From the NCBI RefSeq assembly GCF_014655595.1, contig NZ_BNBL01000006.1:311906-375905 (forward strand): a DNA stretch of 64,000 bases, written 5' to 3'. Below, in pieces: positions 27,285-35,653 of the stretch; the first letter of the stretch is position 1; the number at the start of each line of letters is the position of its first letter. The position numbers and the translations under genes were made by a program. A model generated the notes under the pieces. It was not told the DNA's origin, ran no database searches, and saw nothing but the letters and a program-made list of their open reading frames with translations. This DNA comes from Streptomyces griseocarneus. Lineage in GTDB: Bacteria > Actinomycetota > Actinomycetes > Streptomycetales > Streptomycetaceae.

Positions 27285-28127
27285 ATGCCTGCACCAAAGG
27301 AGCTCGACCCCTCGACATCGCTGGCCGCGCTGTACGGCGCCAAGTTGCGCAAGTTGCGTGTACGAGCCGGTTGGTCACAAAAGGAGTTGGGCGATCGGAT
27401 CCCTATCGCCCACAGCCGGATCGCTCAGTACGAGCTGGGGAAGGAGACGCCGAAGAAGGACGTCTCGGATCAGCTGGACAAGCTCCTGGGGGCGGGTGGC
27501 GACCTGTCCGAGCTTTGGGTTCACCTCGATCGATCCCCGCCCACGGACGCGTTCCTCAAGTACAAGGAGTACGAGGCCAAGGCCACTGCGGTTCACAAGT
27601 ACCTGGCGCACCACGTTCCTGGTCTGTTGCAGACCGAGGCTTACGCACGTGAGGTGATGCGCCAGTCACTGCCATGGTGGACCGCTGACGAAATCGAAGA
27701 AAGGGTGGCAGCCCGCCTCGCCCGGCGAAGCATCCTCGATCGGGTTTCCCCTCCGCTGTACTGGGTCGTGCTCGACGAGGCCGTCGTCCGGCGCCCGGTG
27801 GGTGGTCTGTCCGTCATGCGCGAGCAGTTGGCCTACCTGCTTGAGGCCTCCAGGCGCCCGAACGTTGAGTTGCAGGTTCTGCCGTTCGCGACTGGCGGGC
27901 ACGGGGTCATGGGCGGATCGGTGACCAGGCTGTCCTTCGACAACGCACCGGATGTGGTGTACCTCGAGGGCGGCCCCTCCCTTACCGACATGGTGAGGGA
28001 TCGTAAAGCGGTAGCACAGCATTCCCATCGATACGATCGCGTACACGCTGCCGCGCTCTCACCGACTGCATCCGGCAAGTGGATTGAAAAGGCACTGGAG
28101 GAGTTGGCCTCATGCGAGCCGACCTGA
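27285..28127 (+). CDS. Scr1/WhiJ-type XRE regulator
   Basis: 280 residues. The HTH at about 15-70 (LRKLRVRAGWSQKELGDRI, SRIAQYELG) is XRE/Cro type. The remaining 200 residues match the Scr1-like ligand/interaction domain (YLAHHVPGLLQTEAYARE, ARLARRSIL, PNVELQVLPF, VVYLEG). The ATG at 27285 is preceded by AGGTGG. Its 3' end overlaps the first DUF397 gene, the usual pairing. In characterised WhiJ/AbaA-like loci the XRE protein represses development genes and the DUF397 protein relieves it; for this locus that is inference. Confidence 0.9.
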   Translation: MPAPKELDPSTSLAALYGAKLRKLRVRAGWSQKELGDRIPIAHSRIAQYELGKETPKKDVSDQLDKLLGAGGDLSELWVHLDRSPPTDAFLKYKEYEAKATAVHKYLAHHVPGLLQTEAYAREVMRQSLPWWTADEIEERVAARLARRSILDRVSPPLYWVVLDEAVVRRPVGGLSVMREQLAYLLEASRRPNVELQVLPFATGGHGVMGGSVTRLSFDNAPDVVYLEGGPSLTDMVRDRKAVAQHSHRYDRVHAAALSPTASGKWIEKALEELASCEPT

Positions 28128-28309
28128 GCAACGCCACATGGCGGAAGGCGACGTACAGCGCTGGGCAGGAAGAATGCCTCGAAATCGCCGACAACATACC
28201 CGGCGGCCTCGTCCCCGTTCGCGACAGCAGGAACCCCTCAGGCCCGGCCCTGGTCTTCCCGGCCGGGGTCTGGTCCGTATTCATCGAACACCTGGCCCCG
28301 AGGGGCTGA
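28112..28309 (+). CDS. DUF397 protein, copy 1
   Basis: 65 residues, the normal single-domain length: LSNATWRKATYS, CLEIADN, VPVRDSRNPSGPAL, FIEHL. SD GGAGGAG eight bases before the ATG lies inside the end of the XRE gene, so translation is coupled. Presumed partner or antagonist of the XRE regulator. Confidence 0.9.
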   Translation: MRADLSNATWRKATYSAGQEECLEIADNIPGGLVPVRDSRNPSGPALVFPAGVWSVFIEHLAPRG

Positions 28310-28318
28310 GTTGGCCTC

Positions 28319-28747
28319 ATGCGGGTCAACCTGAGCAATGCCACCTGGCGGAAGTCGACTTACAGCAATGGCGGGGGAGGCGACTGCCTCGAAATCGCCG
28401 ACAACATACCCGGCGGCCTCGTCCCCGTCCGCGACAGTAAAAACCCCTCGGGCCCGGCCCTGGTCCTTCCGGCCGGGGTCTGGTCCGCGTTCATCGAACA
28501 CCTGACCTCGACCGGAGGAGTTGGCCTCATGCGAGCCGACCTGAGCAACGCCACTTGGCGGAAGGCGACGTACAGCGCCGGGCAGGAGGACTGCCTCGAA
28601 ATCGCCGACAACATACCCAACGGCCTCGTCCCCGTCCGTGACAGCAAGAACCCCTCGGGCCCCGCCCTGCTCTTCACGGCCGGGGCCTGGTCCACGTTCC
28701 TCGACCACCTGGCCCAGCGGCAGCGCCTCAGCAGCACTGCCAGGTGA
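28319..28747 (+). CDS. tandem DUF397 fusion (copies 2 and 3)
   Basis: 142 residues with two complete DUF397 domains (about 1-66 and 71-142) joined by TGGVGL. Where copy 1 ends GGC-TGA, copy 2 reads GGA-GGA, so the stop is lost and the frame runs into copy 3. The start of copy 3 (ATG 28529) keeps its own GGAGGAG at 28514-28520, so a 72-residue single-domain product could also be made. The 3' end overlaps the convergent DUF1963 gene by 20 bases. Confidence 0.85.
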   Translation: MRVNLSNATWRKSTYSNGGGGDCLEIADNIPGGLVPVRDSKNPSGPALVLPAGVWSAFIEHLTSTGGVGLMRADLSNATWRKATYSAGQEDCLEIADNIPNGLVPVRDSKNPSGPALLFTAGAWSTFLDHLAQRQRLSSTAR

Positions 28748-29576
28748 ACATCGCGCGGTCGAAGCGGCGTTCGGCGAGGTCCTCGGGGCGTATGAGCCAG
28801 TAGAGGCAGCCGGTGTCGCCCCACATCATGTCGGCGCGGTGGTCGGAGTCGAACTGGGCGAGCAGCGTCCAGCGGCGGGCCTCCTCGTCCATGGCGGGTT
28901 CGTGCCAGGCGACCTTGCCTTCGAGGACGGCGTGGGCGATCTCGTAGTCCACCGGGTTCTGGACGGCGGTGGCGTGGCCGCCCACGCGGTGGCAGGCGCT
29001 GCCCGCGAGGTCCCACAGCGCGTCCCGGAACTCCTGCGGGAACGCCGTGTCGTCGTAGGAGTCGGAGACGGTCGCCTCGATCGCGGCGGTGAGCGGCACC
29101 TCGCGGTAGGCCTCGACGTCCTCCAGCTCCTCGACCAGGCCCTCGAGCAAGTCCTCCGGCATTGCTCGTTCGGCGGTCGGGGTGCCGGCGGGGACGTAGA
29201 TGATGCGCGCGCCTGCCATGGTCTCCGGTTCGTCCGGGGTGACGAGGGCGTCGCCGTCGTCGATCTGGCCGTCGAAGTAGAAGAAGTTCAGCGTGCCGTC
29301 TGCGGGCAGCTCGATGTCGAGGGCACTGGACGGCAGCGCGGCGCAGTCCAGGGAGGCGACGAAGGCGAGGGGGCCGTGGCCCTCCCATACCGGCCACTCC
29401 ACGTCGTCCGGCAGCTGGGGCAGGCCCCCGAGGCGGCCGACGACCGGGTCGGAACCGGAGGCGGCCGTCAGGCGGGCTGCCGGGCGCAGCCCGTCGATCC
29501 AGCGCTCGGCGACGTCGGCGGGCAGGTGGGCACGGGCGAGGTCGTGCAGGGCGCTGTCGGTGAAAGACTCGGTCAT
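28728..29576 (-). CDS. DUF1963 (YwqG-like) protein
   Basis: 282 residues from ATG 29576 (MTESFTDSAL). Family features: GRLGGLPQLPDDVEWP, PLAFVASLDCAAL, NFFYFDG, and HRVGGHATAVQNP. C-terminal DTGCLYWLIRPEDLAERRFD and WQCC complete the fold. Soluble; biochemical role unknown for the family. It stands alone on this strand, convergent with the DUF397 cluster. A weak ribosome site leaves the start slightly uncertain. Confidence 0.85.
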   Translation of the reverse strand: MTESFTDSALHDLARAHLPADVAERWIDGLRPAARLTAASGSDPVVGRLGGLPQLPDDVEWPVWEGHGPLAFVASLDCAALPSSALDIELPADGTLNFFYFDGQIDDGDALVTPDEPETMAGARIIYVPAGTPTAERAMPEDLLEGLVEELEDVEAYREVPLTAAIEATVSDSYDDTAFPQEFRDALWDLAGSACHRVGGHATAVQNPVDYEIAHAVLEGKVAWHEPAMDEEARRWTLLAQFDSDHRADMMWGDTGCLYWLIRPEDLAERRFDRAMFTWQCC

Positions 29577-29758
29577 GGCTCGATGATGCCGGGCACCACT
29601 GACAATTCCGCCTCCTGGAAACCCTTTGACCGGGTTCCTGGCAACCCCGTGACCGTGCTCTGACAATCCTGTGACCGAGCCGGGACCGGCCGGAAACCGT
29701 CCTCGCCGGCTCGCGGCTTAGGGTGTGTGGACTTATTCGCGACGGGGGCGTCCCACAC

Positions 29759-30133
29759 ATGGCACAGAAGACACGAAGGCGACTTCGTTCCAGCACGGTG
29801 ATACTCGGCGGCATGGGCGCGCTCGCCGCCACGCTCACCGCCTGCGGTTCGGAGCCGGACAAGCGGTGCGTCGACCCGAACAGCTACGACGTCAGCCGGG
29901 GATACAAGGTCCTCGACTCCAAGGCGTGCAAGAAGAGCAGCGGCACCACGTCCTCCTCGAGCTCCGGATCCAGCAGCGGCGGTTCCTCCTCCGCGCGCTG
30001 GTACTACGGCTCCTCCAATTCGGGCAGCGGCGGATTCGCCGACCGGGGCACGTTCAGCAAGAGCCAGGCCGTCGACCGGGGCGGCTTCGGTTGTTCGTCG
30101 TCCTCCTCCCACGGCGGCTCGAGCGGCGGCTGA
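29759..30133 (+). CDS. small Ser-rich lipoprotein, DUF1190/YgiB-like
   Basis: 124 residues. The n-region RRRLRSS, a hydrophobic core and lipobox LTAC (about residue 28) predict a lipoprotein. The mature protein is Ser/Gly-rich and ends VDRGGFGCSSSSSHGG. The RGGFG block followed by a Ser-rich tail recalls the E. coli YgiB/YjfM C-terminus (RGGFGES). The next gene encodes a YgiC/YjfC-like ATP-grasp enzyme 10 bases away, the same pairing as in E. coli. The precise role of the pair is unknown. Confidence 0.72.
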   Translation: MAQKTRRRLRSSTVILGGMGALAATLTACGSEPDKRCVDPNSYDVSRGYKVLDSKACKKSSGTTSSSSSGSSSGGSSSARWYYGSSNSGSGGFADRGTFSKSQAVDRGGFGCSSSSSHGGSSGG

Positions 30134-30143
30134 GCGCAGAGCC

Positions 30144-31346
30144 ATGGAGCGTCACCGCATATCCCCCCGCCCCGGCTGGCAGGCCATCGTCGAGGAGCAG
30201 GGGCTGATCTACCCGCTCTCCCGCCAGCCCGACGGCTCGCTGCGTCCCTACTGGGACGAGAGCGCGTACTACTCCTTCACCCTGCCCGAGGTCGAGGCGC
30301 TTGAGGAGGTCGTCGAGGAGCTGCACGGCATGTGCCTGGAGGCCGCCGAGCACATCGTCGCCCGCGACCGGTTCGCCGACCTCGGCATCACCGATCCGGA
30401 CCTCAAGGCCCTGGTCGCCGAGTCCTGGCGCCGCCGCGCGGAGCTGCCCTCCCTCTACGGGCGCTTCGACCTGCGGTACGACGGCCGGCCCGGCGGCGGC
30501 CCGGCCAAGATGCTGGAGTACAACGCCGATACCCCCACCTCCCTGGTGGAGGCCGCCGGGCCGCAGTGGTTCTGGATGGAGGAACGTTTCGCCGACGTTC
30601 CGCACGCCGACCAGTGGAACTCTCTCCACGAGCGGCTCGTCGACGCCTGGAAGCGCCAGGCCTCCCTCCTGCCGCCCGGCGCGCCCGTGCACTTCGCGCA
30701 CTCGGCCGGGGACGAGCTGGGCGAGGACCTGATGACGGTCGCCTACCTCCAGGAGACCGCCGAACAGGCCGGCATCGCGACCGAGGCCATCTCCATGGAG
30801 GACATCGGCTGGGACCGGCTCTCGGGACGCTTCGTCGACAAGAAGCTCCGCTTCATCCGGTCCTGCTTCAAGCTCTACCCCTGGGAGTGGCTGGCGACCG
30901 ACGACTTCGGCCCCCAGGCCCTGGACACCCTCGACAACGGCGGCGGCACGGGCTCGACCCTGTGGATCGAGCCCGCGTGGAAGATGCTGCTCTCCAACAA
31001 GGCCCTGCTGGCCATCCTCTGGGAGCTCTTCCCCGACCACCCCAACCTTCTCCCCGCCTACCTCGACGGCCCGCGCGAGCTGGCCCGTACGAACGGCTAC
31101 GCCGCCAAGCCGCTGCTCGGCCGCGAGGGCGCAGGCGTCACCCTCCACGCCCCCGGTGCCGAACCGGTCGTCCGCGACGAGCCCTGCTGCTACCAGGAGC
31201 TCGCCGAGCTGCCGGACTTCGACGGCAACCACGTGGTCCTGGGCGCCTGGGTGGTCGGCGACGAGTCGGCCGGGCTCGGCATCCGGGAGTCCTCGGGCCC
31301 GATCACGGACGTGTACGCGCGCTTCGTCCCCCACGTGATCCTCTGA
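30144..31346 (+). CDS. glutathionylspermidine synthase-like ATP-grasp protein (YgiC/YjfC family)
   Basis: 400 residues, close to the usual 380-390. Conserved blocks: YWDESAYYSFT near residue 35, GRFDLRYDG, AKMLEYNADTPTSLVEA, EDLMTVAYLQ, IRSCFKLYPWEW, EPAWKMLLSNKALLAILW, AAKPLLGREGAGV. These match the synthetase domain of glutathionylspermidine synthase without the amidase half. Actinobacteria use mycothiol, so the true amine or peptide substrate is open. It is translated just after the YgiB-like lipoprotein gene. Confidence 0.88.
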   Translation: MERHRISPRPGWQAIVEEQGLIYPLSRQPDGSLRPYWDESAYYSFTLPEVEALEEVVEELHGMCLEAAEHIVARDRFADLGITDPDLKALVAESWRRRAELPSLYGRFDLRYDGRPGGGPAKMLEYNADTPTSLVEAAGPQWFWMEERFADVPHADQWNSLHERLVDAWKRQASLLPPGAPVHFAHSAGDELGEDLMTVAYLQETAEQAGIATEAISMEDIGWDRLSGRFVDKKLRFIRSCFKLYPWEWLATDDFGPQALDTLDNGGGTGSTLWIEPAWKMLLSNKALLAILWELFPDHPNLLPAYLDGPRELARTNGYAAKPLLGREGAGVTLHAPGAEPVVRDEPCCYQELAELPDFDGNHVVLGAWVVGDESAGLGIRESSGPITDVYARFVPHVIL

Positions 31347-31370
31347 TCGTCCCCCACGTGATCCCCTGAC
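31325..31370 (+). repeat. 23-bp tandem duplication at the end of the YgiC-like gene
   Basis: CGTCCCCCACGTGATCCTCT plus GAT (31325-31347) repeats at 31348-31370 with two changes. The first copy holds the stop codon and the second repeats the last codons downstream of it; each contains the palindrome CACGTG. Confidence 0.85.
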
Positions 31371-31391
31371 GGAGGGCGCGCACCGGACGCT

Positions 31392-32258
31392 CTAGCGGCG
31401 GGCGTGCACCAGCCACCCCGACATGCCGGGGCCGCCCTCCATGCGCCGCCCCAGCGCCTCCGCGACCCCGGCGAACGACCGGACCTCGGCCTTCCAGCCG
31501 CGCTCCGAGAGCAGCGCTTCGGGATCGTCCGCCCCGTAGTGCCATGCCGAGCCCCACTCCTCCATCCGGTCCAGCATCGGCCGGGCCTCCGGGGCGGCGA
31601 GCAGCTCCGCGGCCACGAAGTCGGTCAGCAGGTGGCTGCCGGGCGCGGAGAGCGCCGAGATCCTGTCGAACAGGGCGTGCACGTCCGGCTCCCGCAGATA
31701 CTGCGTGAGCCCTTCCACCAGCCAGCACGTCGGCGCGTCGGTCCTGAACCCCGCGCCGGCCAGGTCCTCCTCCCAGCCGTCCGCCGCGAGGTCGACGCCC
31801 ACCGCCACCCGGCGGCCGGTCGGCGACGCGACCCCGGCCGACAGCCGTCCCTTGCGGTCCAGCAGCTCCGGCCGGTCCAGTTCGTAGACCGTCACATCGT
31901 CCGGCAGACCCAGCCGGTACGCGCGCGTGTCCATTCCCGCCGCGACGATCACGAGCTGGCGAGGACCCCCGTCCCCCACCGCACCCCCGATCGCCTCGTC
32001 GAAGAACCGCGTCCGTACCGGGATCGCCGCCACCTCGCCGACCGTCTCGAGCATGGCCATGGCCGAGGGCCCCGCGAGTGTCGCGGCCAGCGGATCGTGG
32101 AAGAGGGCGTCCGCCCTCGCCGACTCCCGCGCCCGCATGGCAGCGGTGAGAAGAGCCGTCTTCGCGACGGGGTCGAGCGTGTTCGCATGCGTATCGAAGG
32201 TGTTCGCATTCATACCGAGCGTGTTCGCGTTCGTGTCGAGCGTGTTCGCAGTCGTCAT
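31392..32258 (-). CDS. class I SAM-dependent methyltransferase (LCMT/PPM-like)
   Basis: 288 residues from ATG 32258. The family pattern is clear: ALLTAAMRARESARADALFHDP, IPVRTRFFDEAI, QLVIVAAGMDTRAYRL (motif I region), VYELDRPELLDRK, WLVEGLTQYL. These enzymes carboxyl- or O-methylate small molecules in actinobacteria; the substrate is unknown. Residues 2-30 are an odd fourfold ANTLDxN repeat preceding the normal N-terminus, so the native start may be later (LDPVAKTALL). Divergent from the Lrp-type regulator 85 bases away. Confidence 0.87.
   Translation of the reverse strand: MTTANTLDTNANTLGMNANTFDTHANTLDPVAKTALLTAAMRARESARADALFHDPLAATLAGPSAMAMLETVGEVAAIPVRTRFFDEAIGGAVGDGGPRQLVIVAAGMDTRAYRLGLPDDVTVYELDRPELLDRKGRLSAGVASPTGRRVAVGVDLAADGWEEDLAGAGFRTDAPTCWLVEGLTQYLREPDVHALFDRISALSAPGSHLLTDFVAAELLAAPEARPMLDRMEEWGSAWHYGADDPEALLSERGWKAEVRSFAGVAEALGRRMEGGPGMSGWLVHARR
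32166..32249 (-). repeat. four 21-bp tandem repeats at the 5' end of the methyltransferase gene
   Basis: Units at 32166-32186, 32187-32207, 32208-32228 and 32229-32249 share a GCGAACACG(C)TCG core on the minus strand and encode ANTLDxx. They are in frame and variable at several positions. Confidence 0.88.
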
Positions 32259-32343
32259 GCCAAGGACTCTCACCGGACCGGTCGTCCCCCGTCCTCGTCC
32301 GGCCCCGACCTGACGGAATGCGACATCGGATAGCGTCTTCCGG

Positions 32344-33366
32344 GTGGATTCCGTCATACGCGATCTCGACCTCCTCGACCGGCAGTTGGTGCACGCCCTC
32401 CAGATCGACGGGCGCGTCCCGTTCAGCCGGATCGCCGCCGTCCTCGGCGTCTCCGACCGTACGGTCGCCCGCCGTTACCACCGCCTCCGCGCCGGCGGGG
32501 TCCTGCGCGTCATCGGGACGCCGGAGTCCCACAGCCTCGGCCTCGTCGACTGGGCCGTACGCATCCAGTGCGCCCCCGGCGCCTCGGCCGAGATCGCGGC
32601 CGCGCTTGCCGAGCGGGCGGACACCTCATGGGTGGGGCTCGCCTCCGGCGGCACCGAGATCACCTGCATCACCCGGGCCCGGGGAGGGTCCGCCCAGGGC
32701 AGCATGCTGCTGTCCAGGCTGCCCAGGACGCCCCGGATCACCGGTGTGACCGCCCACTGCATCCTGCGCATGGTCGCCGGTACGTCCGGCTGGCCGGGCC
32801 GTACCGCCGCGCTCGACGCACGGCAGTCCGAAGAGCTGGCACGGCCGGCGTCCGGCGCGCCCTCCCGCGGCGTGGTGCCCACCGCCGCGGACCACCGCCT
32901 CTTTGCCGCCCTCGCCGAGGACGGCCGCGCCGCCGTCGGTGACCTGGCCGCCGCGACGGGGTGGTCGGAGTCCACCGTCCGCCGCCGGATCGACGAACTC
33001 CGCACCGCCGGGGTGCTGTACTTCGAGATCGACATCGATCCGGCGCTCTACGGCTTCACCCACGAGGCCATCCTGTGGCTGACCGTCGCGCCCGCCGAGC
33101 TCACCGCCGTCGCCGAGGCCCTCGCCGGCCACCCCGAAGTCGCGTACGCCGCGGCCGTCACCGGGCCGGCCAACATGATGGCGGTCGTCATCGTCCGGGA
33201 CGCCGACGCGCTGTACGACTACCTCGCCACGCGCGTCGGCGCACTGCCCGGCGTGCGGGGTGCCGAGACCACGCCGGTCACCCGGCACGTCAAGAGGTCC
33301 GGCACCCTGCTCGTCACGCGCCCGCGGTCCCCAGCACCTCGCGCAGGCGGTCCAGGCCCCAGTTGA
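32344..33366 (+). CDS. two-domain Lrp/AsnC family regulator
   Basis: 340 residues from GTG 32344. Two full Lrp units are present: wHTH (about 5-60, LDRQLVHALQIDGRVPFSRI) plus RAM-like domain, then a second wHTH (about 180-230, DHRLFAALAEDGRAAVGDLA) plus RAM-like domain. Single-unit Lrp proteins are about 150 residues, so this is a duplicated type known in actinobacteria. The RAM domain senses amino acids. Its 3' end overlaps the convergent ornithine aminotransferase gene by 53 bases; control of that gene is plausible but unproven. Confidence 0.87.
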   Translation: MDSVIRDLDLLDRQLVHALQIDGRVPFSRIAAVLGVSDRTVARRYHRLRAGGVLRVIGTPESHSLGLVDWAVRIQCAPGASAEIAAALAERADTSWVGLASGGTEITCITRARGGSAQGSMLLSRLPRTPRITGVTAHCILRMVAGTSGWPGRTAALDARQSEELARPASGAPSRGVVPTAADHRLFAALAEDGRAAVGDLAAATGWSESTVRRRIDELRTAGVLYFEIDIDPALYGFTHEAILWLTVAPAELTAVAEALAGHPEVAYAAAVTGPANMMAVVIVRDADALYDYLATRVGALPGVRGAETTPVTRHVKRSGTLLVTRPRSPAPRAGGPGPS

Positions 33367-34528
33367 GGTCCTCCTTGGAGATGACCAGGGGTGGGGCGAT
33401 CCGGATGGTGGAGCCGTGGGTGTCCTTGACCAGCACCCCGTGTGCCATGAGCCGTTCCGAGATCTCGCGGCCCGTGCCGACCTCCGGCGCGATGTCGACG
33501 CCCGCCCACAGGCCGCGGCCGCGGACGGCGGTCACGACGCCGGTGCCCGTCAGGATGCCCAGCTCGCGGTGGAGGTGGTCGCCCAGCTCGGTCGCGCGCT
33601 CCTGGTACTCGCCGGAGCGCAGGATGGCGATGACCTCCAGGGCCACCGCGCACGCCAGCGGGTTCCCGCCGAAGGTGGAGCCGTGCTCGCCGGGCCGGTG
33701 GACGCCGAGGACGGCGCGGGAGGAGACGACCGCCGACACCGGGACCACGCCGCCGCCCAGCGCCTTGCCCAGGACGTACATGTCCGGGACCACGTCCTCG
33801 TGCTCGCAGGCGAACGTCCGGCCCGTGCGCCCCAGCCCGGACTGGATCTCGTCGGCGATGAAGAGGACGTTCCGCTCGCTCGTCAGCCGCCGTACGCCCG
33901 CCAGGTAGCCGGGCGGCGGCACCAGCACGCCCGCCTCGCCCTGGATGGGCTCGAGCAGCACCGCCACCGTGTCCTCGTCGACCGCCGCCTCCAGCGCCGC
34001 CAGGTCGCCGTAGGGGACGATCTCGAAGCCGGGGGTGTACGGGCCGTAGTCCGCCCGCGCCTCGGGGTCCGTCGAGAAGCTGATGATGGTCGTCGTCCGG
34101 CCGTGGAAGTTGTTCTCGGCGACGACGATCTTCGCGCGCCCGTCCGGCACGCCCTTGACGCGGTAGCCCCACTTGCGGGCGGTCTTCACCGCCGTCTCGA
34201 TCGCCTCCGCGCCGGTGTTCATCGGCAGCACCATCTCCATGCCGCACAGCTTCGCGAGCTCCGAGCAGAACTCCGCGAACCGGTCGTGGTGGAAGGCCCG
34301 CGACGTCAGGGTCACCCGGTCGAGCTGCTGCTTGGCCGCGTTGATCAGCCGGCGGTTGCCGTGGCCGAAGTTCAGCGCCGAGTACCCGGCGAGCATGTCG
34401 AGGTAGCGGCGCCCCTCGACATCGGTCATCCACGCGCCCTCGGCGGTCGCGACCACGACCGGGAGCGGGTGGTAGTTGTGCGCGCTGTACTCCTCGGCGG
34501 CGGCGATGCTGCGTTCCGTGGCTGTCAA
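33314..34528 (-). CDS. rocD: ornithine aminotransferase
   Basis: 404 residues. Transfers the delta-amino group of ornithine to 2-oxoglutarate, giving glutamate semialdehyde (arginine/ornithine catabolism to proline or glutamate). Fold-type I class III signs: YLDMLAGYSALNFGHGN, NTGAEAIETAVK, LFIADEIQSGLGRTG, PLP lysine in LGKALGGG, GEHGSTFGGNPLA. The best start is TTG 34528 with CGGAG six bases upstream; no closer ATG or GTG gives a full N-terminus. Its end overlaps the convergent Lrp regulator gene. Confidence 0.92.
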   Translation of the reverse strand: MTATERSIAAAEEYSAHNYHPLPVVVATAEGAWMTDVEGRRYLDMLAGYSALNFGHGNRRLINAAKQQLDRVTLTSRAFHHDRFAEFCSELAKLCGMEMVLPMNTGAEAIETAVKTARKWGYRVKGVPDGRAKIVVAENNFHGRTTTIISFSTDPEARADYGPYTPGFEIVPYGDLAALEAAVDEDTVAVLLEPIQGEAGVLVPPPGYLAGVRRLTSERNVLFIADEIQSGLGRTGRTFACEHEDVVPDMYVLGKALGGGVVPVSAVVSSRAVLGVHRPGEHGSTFGGNPLACAVALEVIAILRSGEYQERATELGDHLHRELGILTGTGVVTAVRGRGLWAGVDIAPEVGTGREISERLMAHGVLVKDTHGSTIRIAPPLVISKEDLNWGLDRLREVLGTAGA

Positions 34529-34639
34529 CGTGTGCTCCGTTCCTGCAGTAGGGGGTTCGGGGCATGCTGCTGACGTCTTTCTACACCCGCCCGCGCACCG
34601 CTGAACCGAGTCCGGTGCAGCACCTGAGAGAATGTGGGC

Positions 34640-35653
34640 ATGGCCCTTGATCGTCCGCGCGCTCTCTCCGGTATCCAGCCCACCGCAGGCTCGTTCCACC
34701 TCGGGAACTACCTCGGTGCCGTCCGTCAGTACGTGGCCCTGCAGGAGACCCACGACGCCTTCTACATGGTCGTCGACCTGCACGCGATCACGGTCCCGCA
34801 GGACCCGAAGGAGCTGCGGGCGAACACCCGCATCGCCGCCGCGCAGCTGCTGGCCGCGGGCCTCGACCCGGAGCGCTGCACCCTGTTCATCCAGAGCCAC
34901 GTGCCCGAGCACGCCCAGCTCGGCTGGGTGATGAACTGCCTCACCGGCTTCGGCGAGGCCTCCCGCATGACGCAGTTCAAGGACAAGTCCGCCAAGCAGG
35001 GCGCCGAGGGCACCACCGTCGGCCTGTTCACCTACCCGGTCCTGCAGGTGGCCGACATCCTCCTCTACCAGGCCGACGCCGTGCCGGTGGGCGAGGACCA
35101 GCGCCAGCACATCGAGCTGACCCGCGACCTCGCCGAGCGCTTCAACGGCCGCTTCGGCTCGACCTTCCGCATGCCGGCCGCGCACATCGTCCGCGAGACG
35201 GCGAAGATCTACGACCTGCAGGACCCGACCGCCAAGATGAGCAAGTCGGCGGCCACGGCCAAGGGTCTGATCAACCTCCTGGACGAGCCCAAGGTCTCCG
35301 CCAAGAAGATCAAGAGCGCGGTCACCGACACCGACACGGTCGTCCGCTTCGACGCCGAGAACAAGCCGGGCGTCAGCAACCTCCTCACCATCTACGCCAC
35401 GCTCACCGGCACCACGATCGCCGAGCTCGAGCAGAAGTACGAGGGCAAGGGCTACGGCGCGCTCAAGACCGATCTGGCCGAGGTCATGGTGGAGTGGGTG
35501 ACCCCCTTCCGCGCCCGTACGCAGGAGTACCTCGACGACCCGGAGACGCTCGACGCGGTCCTGGCCAAGGGTGCGGAGAAGGCCCGTGCCGTCGCCGCCG
35601 AGACGCTGGCCCAGGTCTACGACAAGCTGGGCTTCCTGCCCGCGAAGCACTGA
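34640..35653 (+). CDS. trpS: tryptophanyl-tRNA synthetase
   Basis: 337 residues, typical length. Charges tRNA-Trp with tryptophan. HIGH-like motif SFHLGNYLG near residue 18 and KMSKS near 197; GEDQRQHIELTRDLA and the YPVLQVADILLYQAD block are family hallmarks. The ATG at 34640 follows GAGAG; GTG 34634 is possible. No T-box or leader peptide is visible in the 110 bases upstream. Essential housekeeping gene unless a paralogue exists elsewhere. Confidence 0.96.
   Translation: MALDRPRALSGIQPTAGSFHLGNYLGAVRQYVALQETHDAFYMVVDLHAITVPQDPKELRANTRIAAAQLLAAGLDPERCTLFIQSHVPEHAQLGWVMNCLTGFGEASRMTQFKDKSAKQGAEGTTVGLFTYPVLQVADILLYQADAVPVGEDQRQHIELTRDLAERFNGRFGSTFRMPAAHIVRETAKIYDLQDPTAKMSKSAATAKGLINLLDEPKVSAKKIKSAVTDTDTVVRFDAENKPGVSNLLTIYATLTGTTIAELEQKYEGKGYGALKTDLAEVMVEWVTPFRARTQEYLDDPETLDAVLAKGAEKARAVAAETLAQVYDKLGFLPAKH

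Larger units (their letters stand above)
28097..28747 (+). repeat. three tandem DUF397 units, period about 207-210 bp
   Basis: GAGTTGGCCTCATGCG heads each unit; starts lie at 28112, 28319 and 28529. Units 1 and 3 share GAGGAGTTGGCCTCATGCGA and most of their coding sequence. The spacer before copy 3 copies the 3' end of the XRE gene, so the duplicated segment included that end. Confidence 0.88.

Noticed and set aside
17819..28747. Integrated mobile island
   Set aside because: Accessory content and altered codon use are present, but no integrase, tRNA target or flanking direct repeat was found.
34529..34639. T-box or attenuator before trpS
   Set aside because: No leader peptide with Trp codons and no T-box core sequence seen.
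33314..35650. Extended 778-residue aminotransferase frame
   Set aside because: The upstream part is antisense to trpS; family alignment and SD place the start at TTG 34528.
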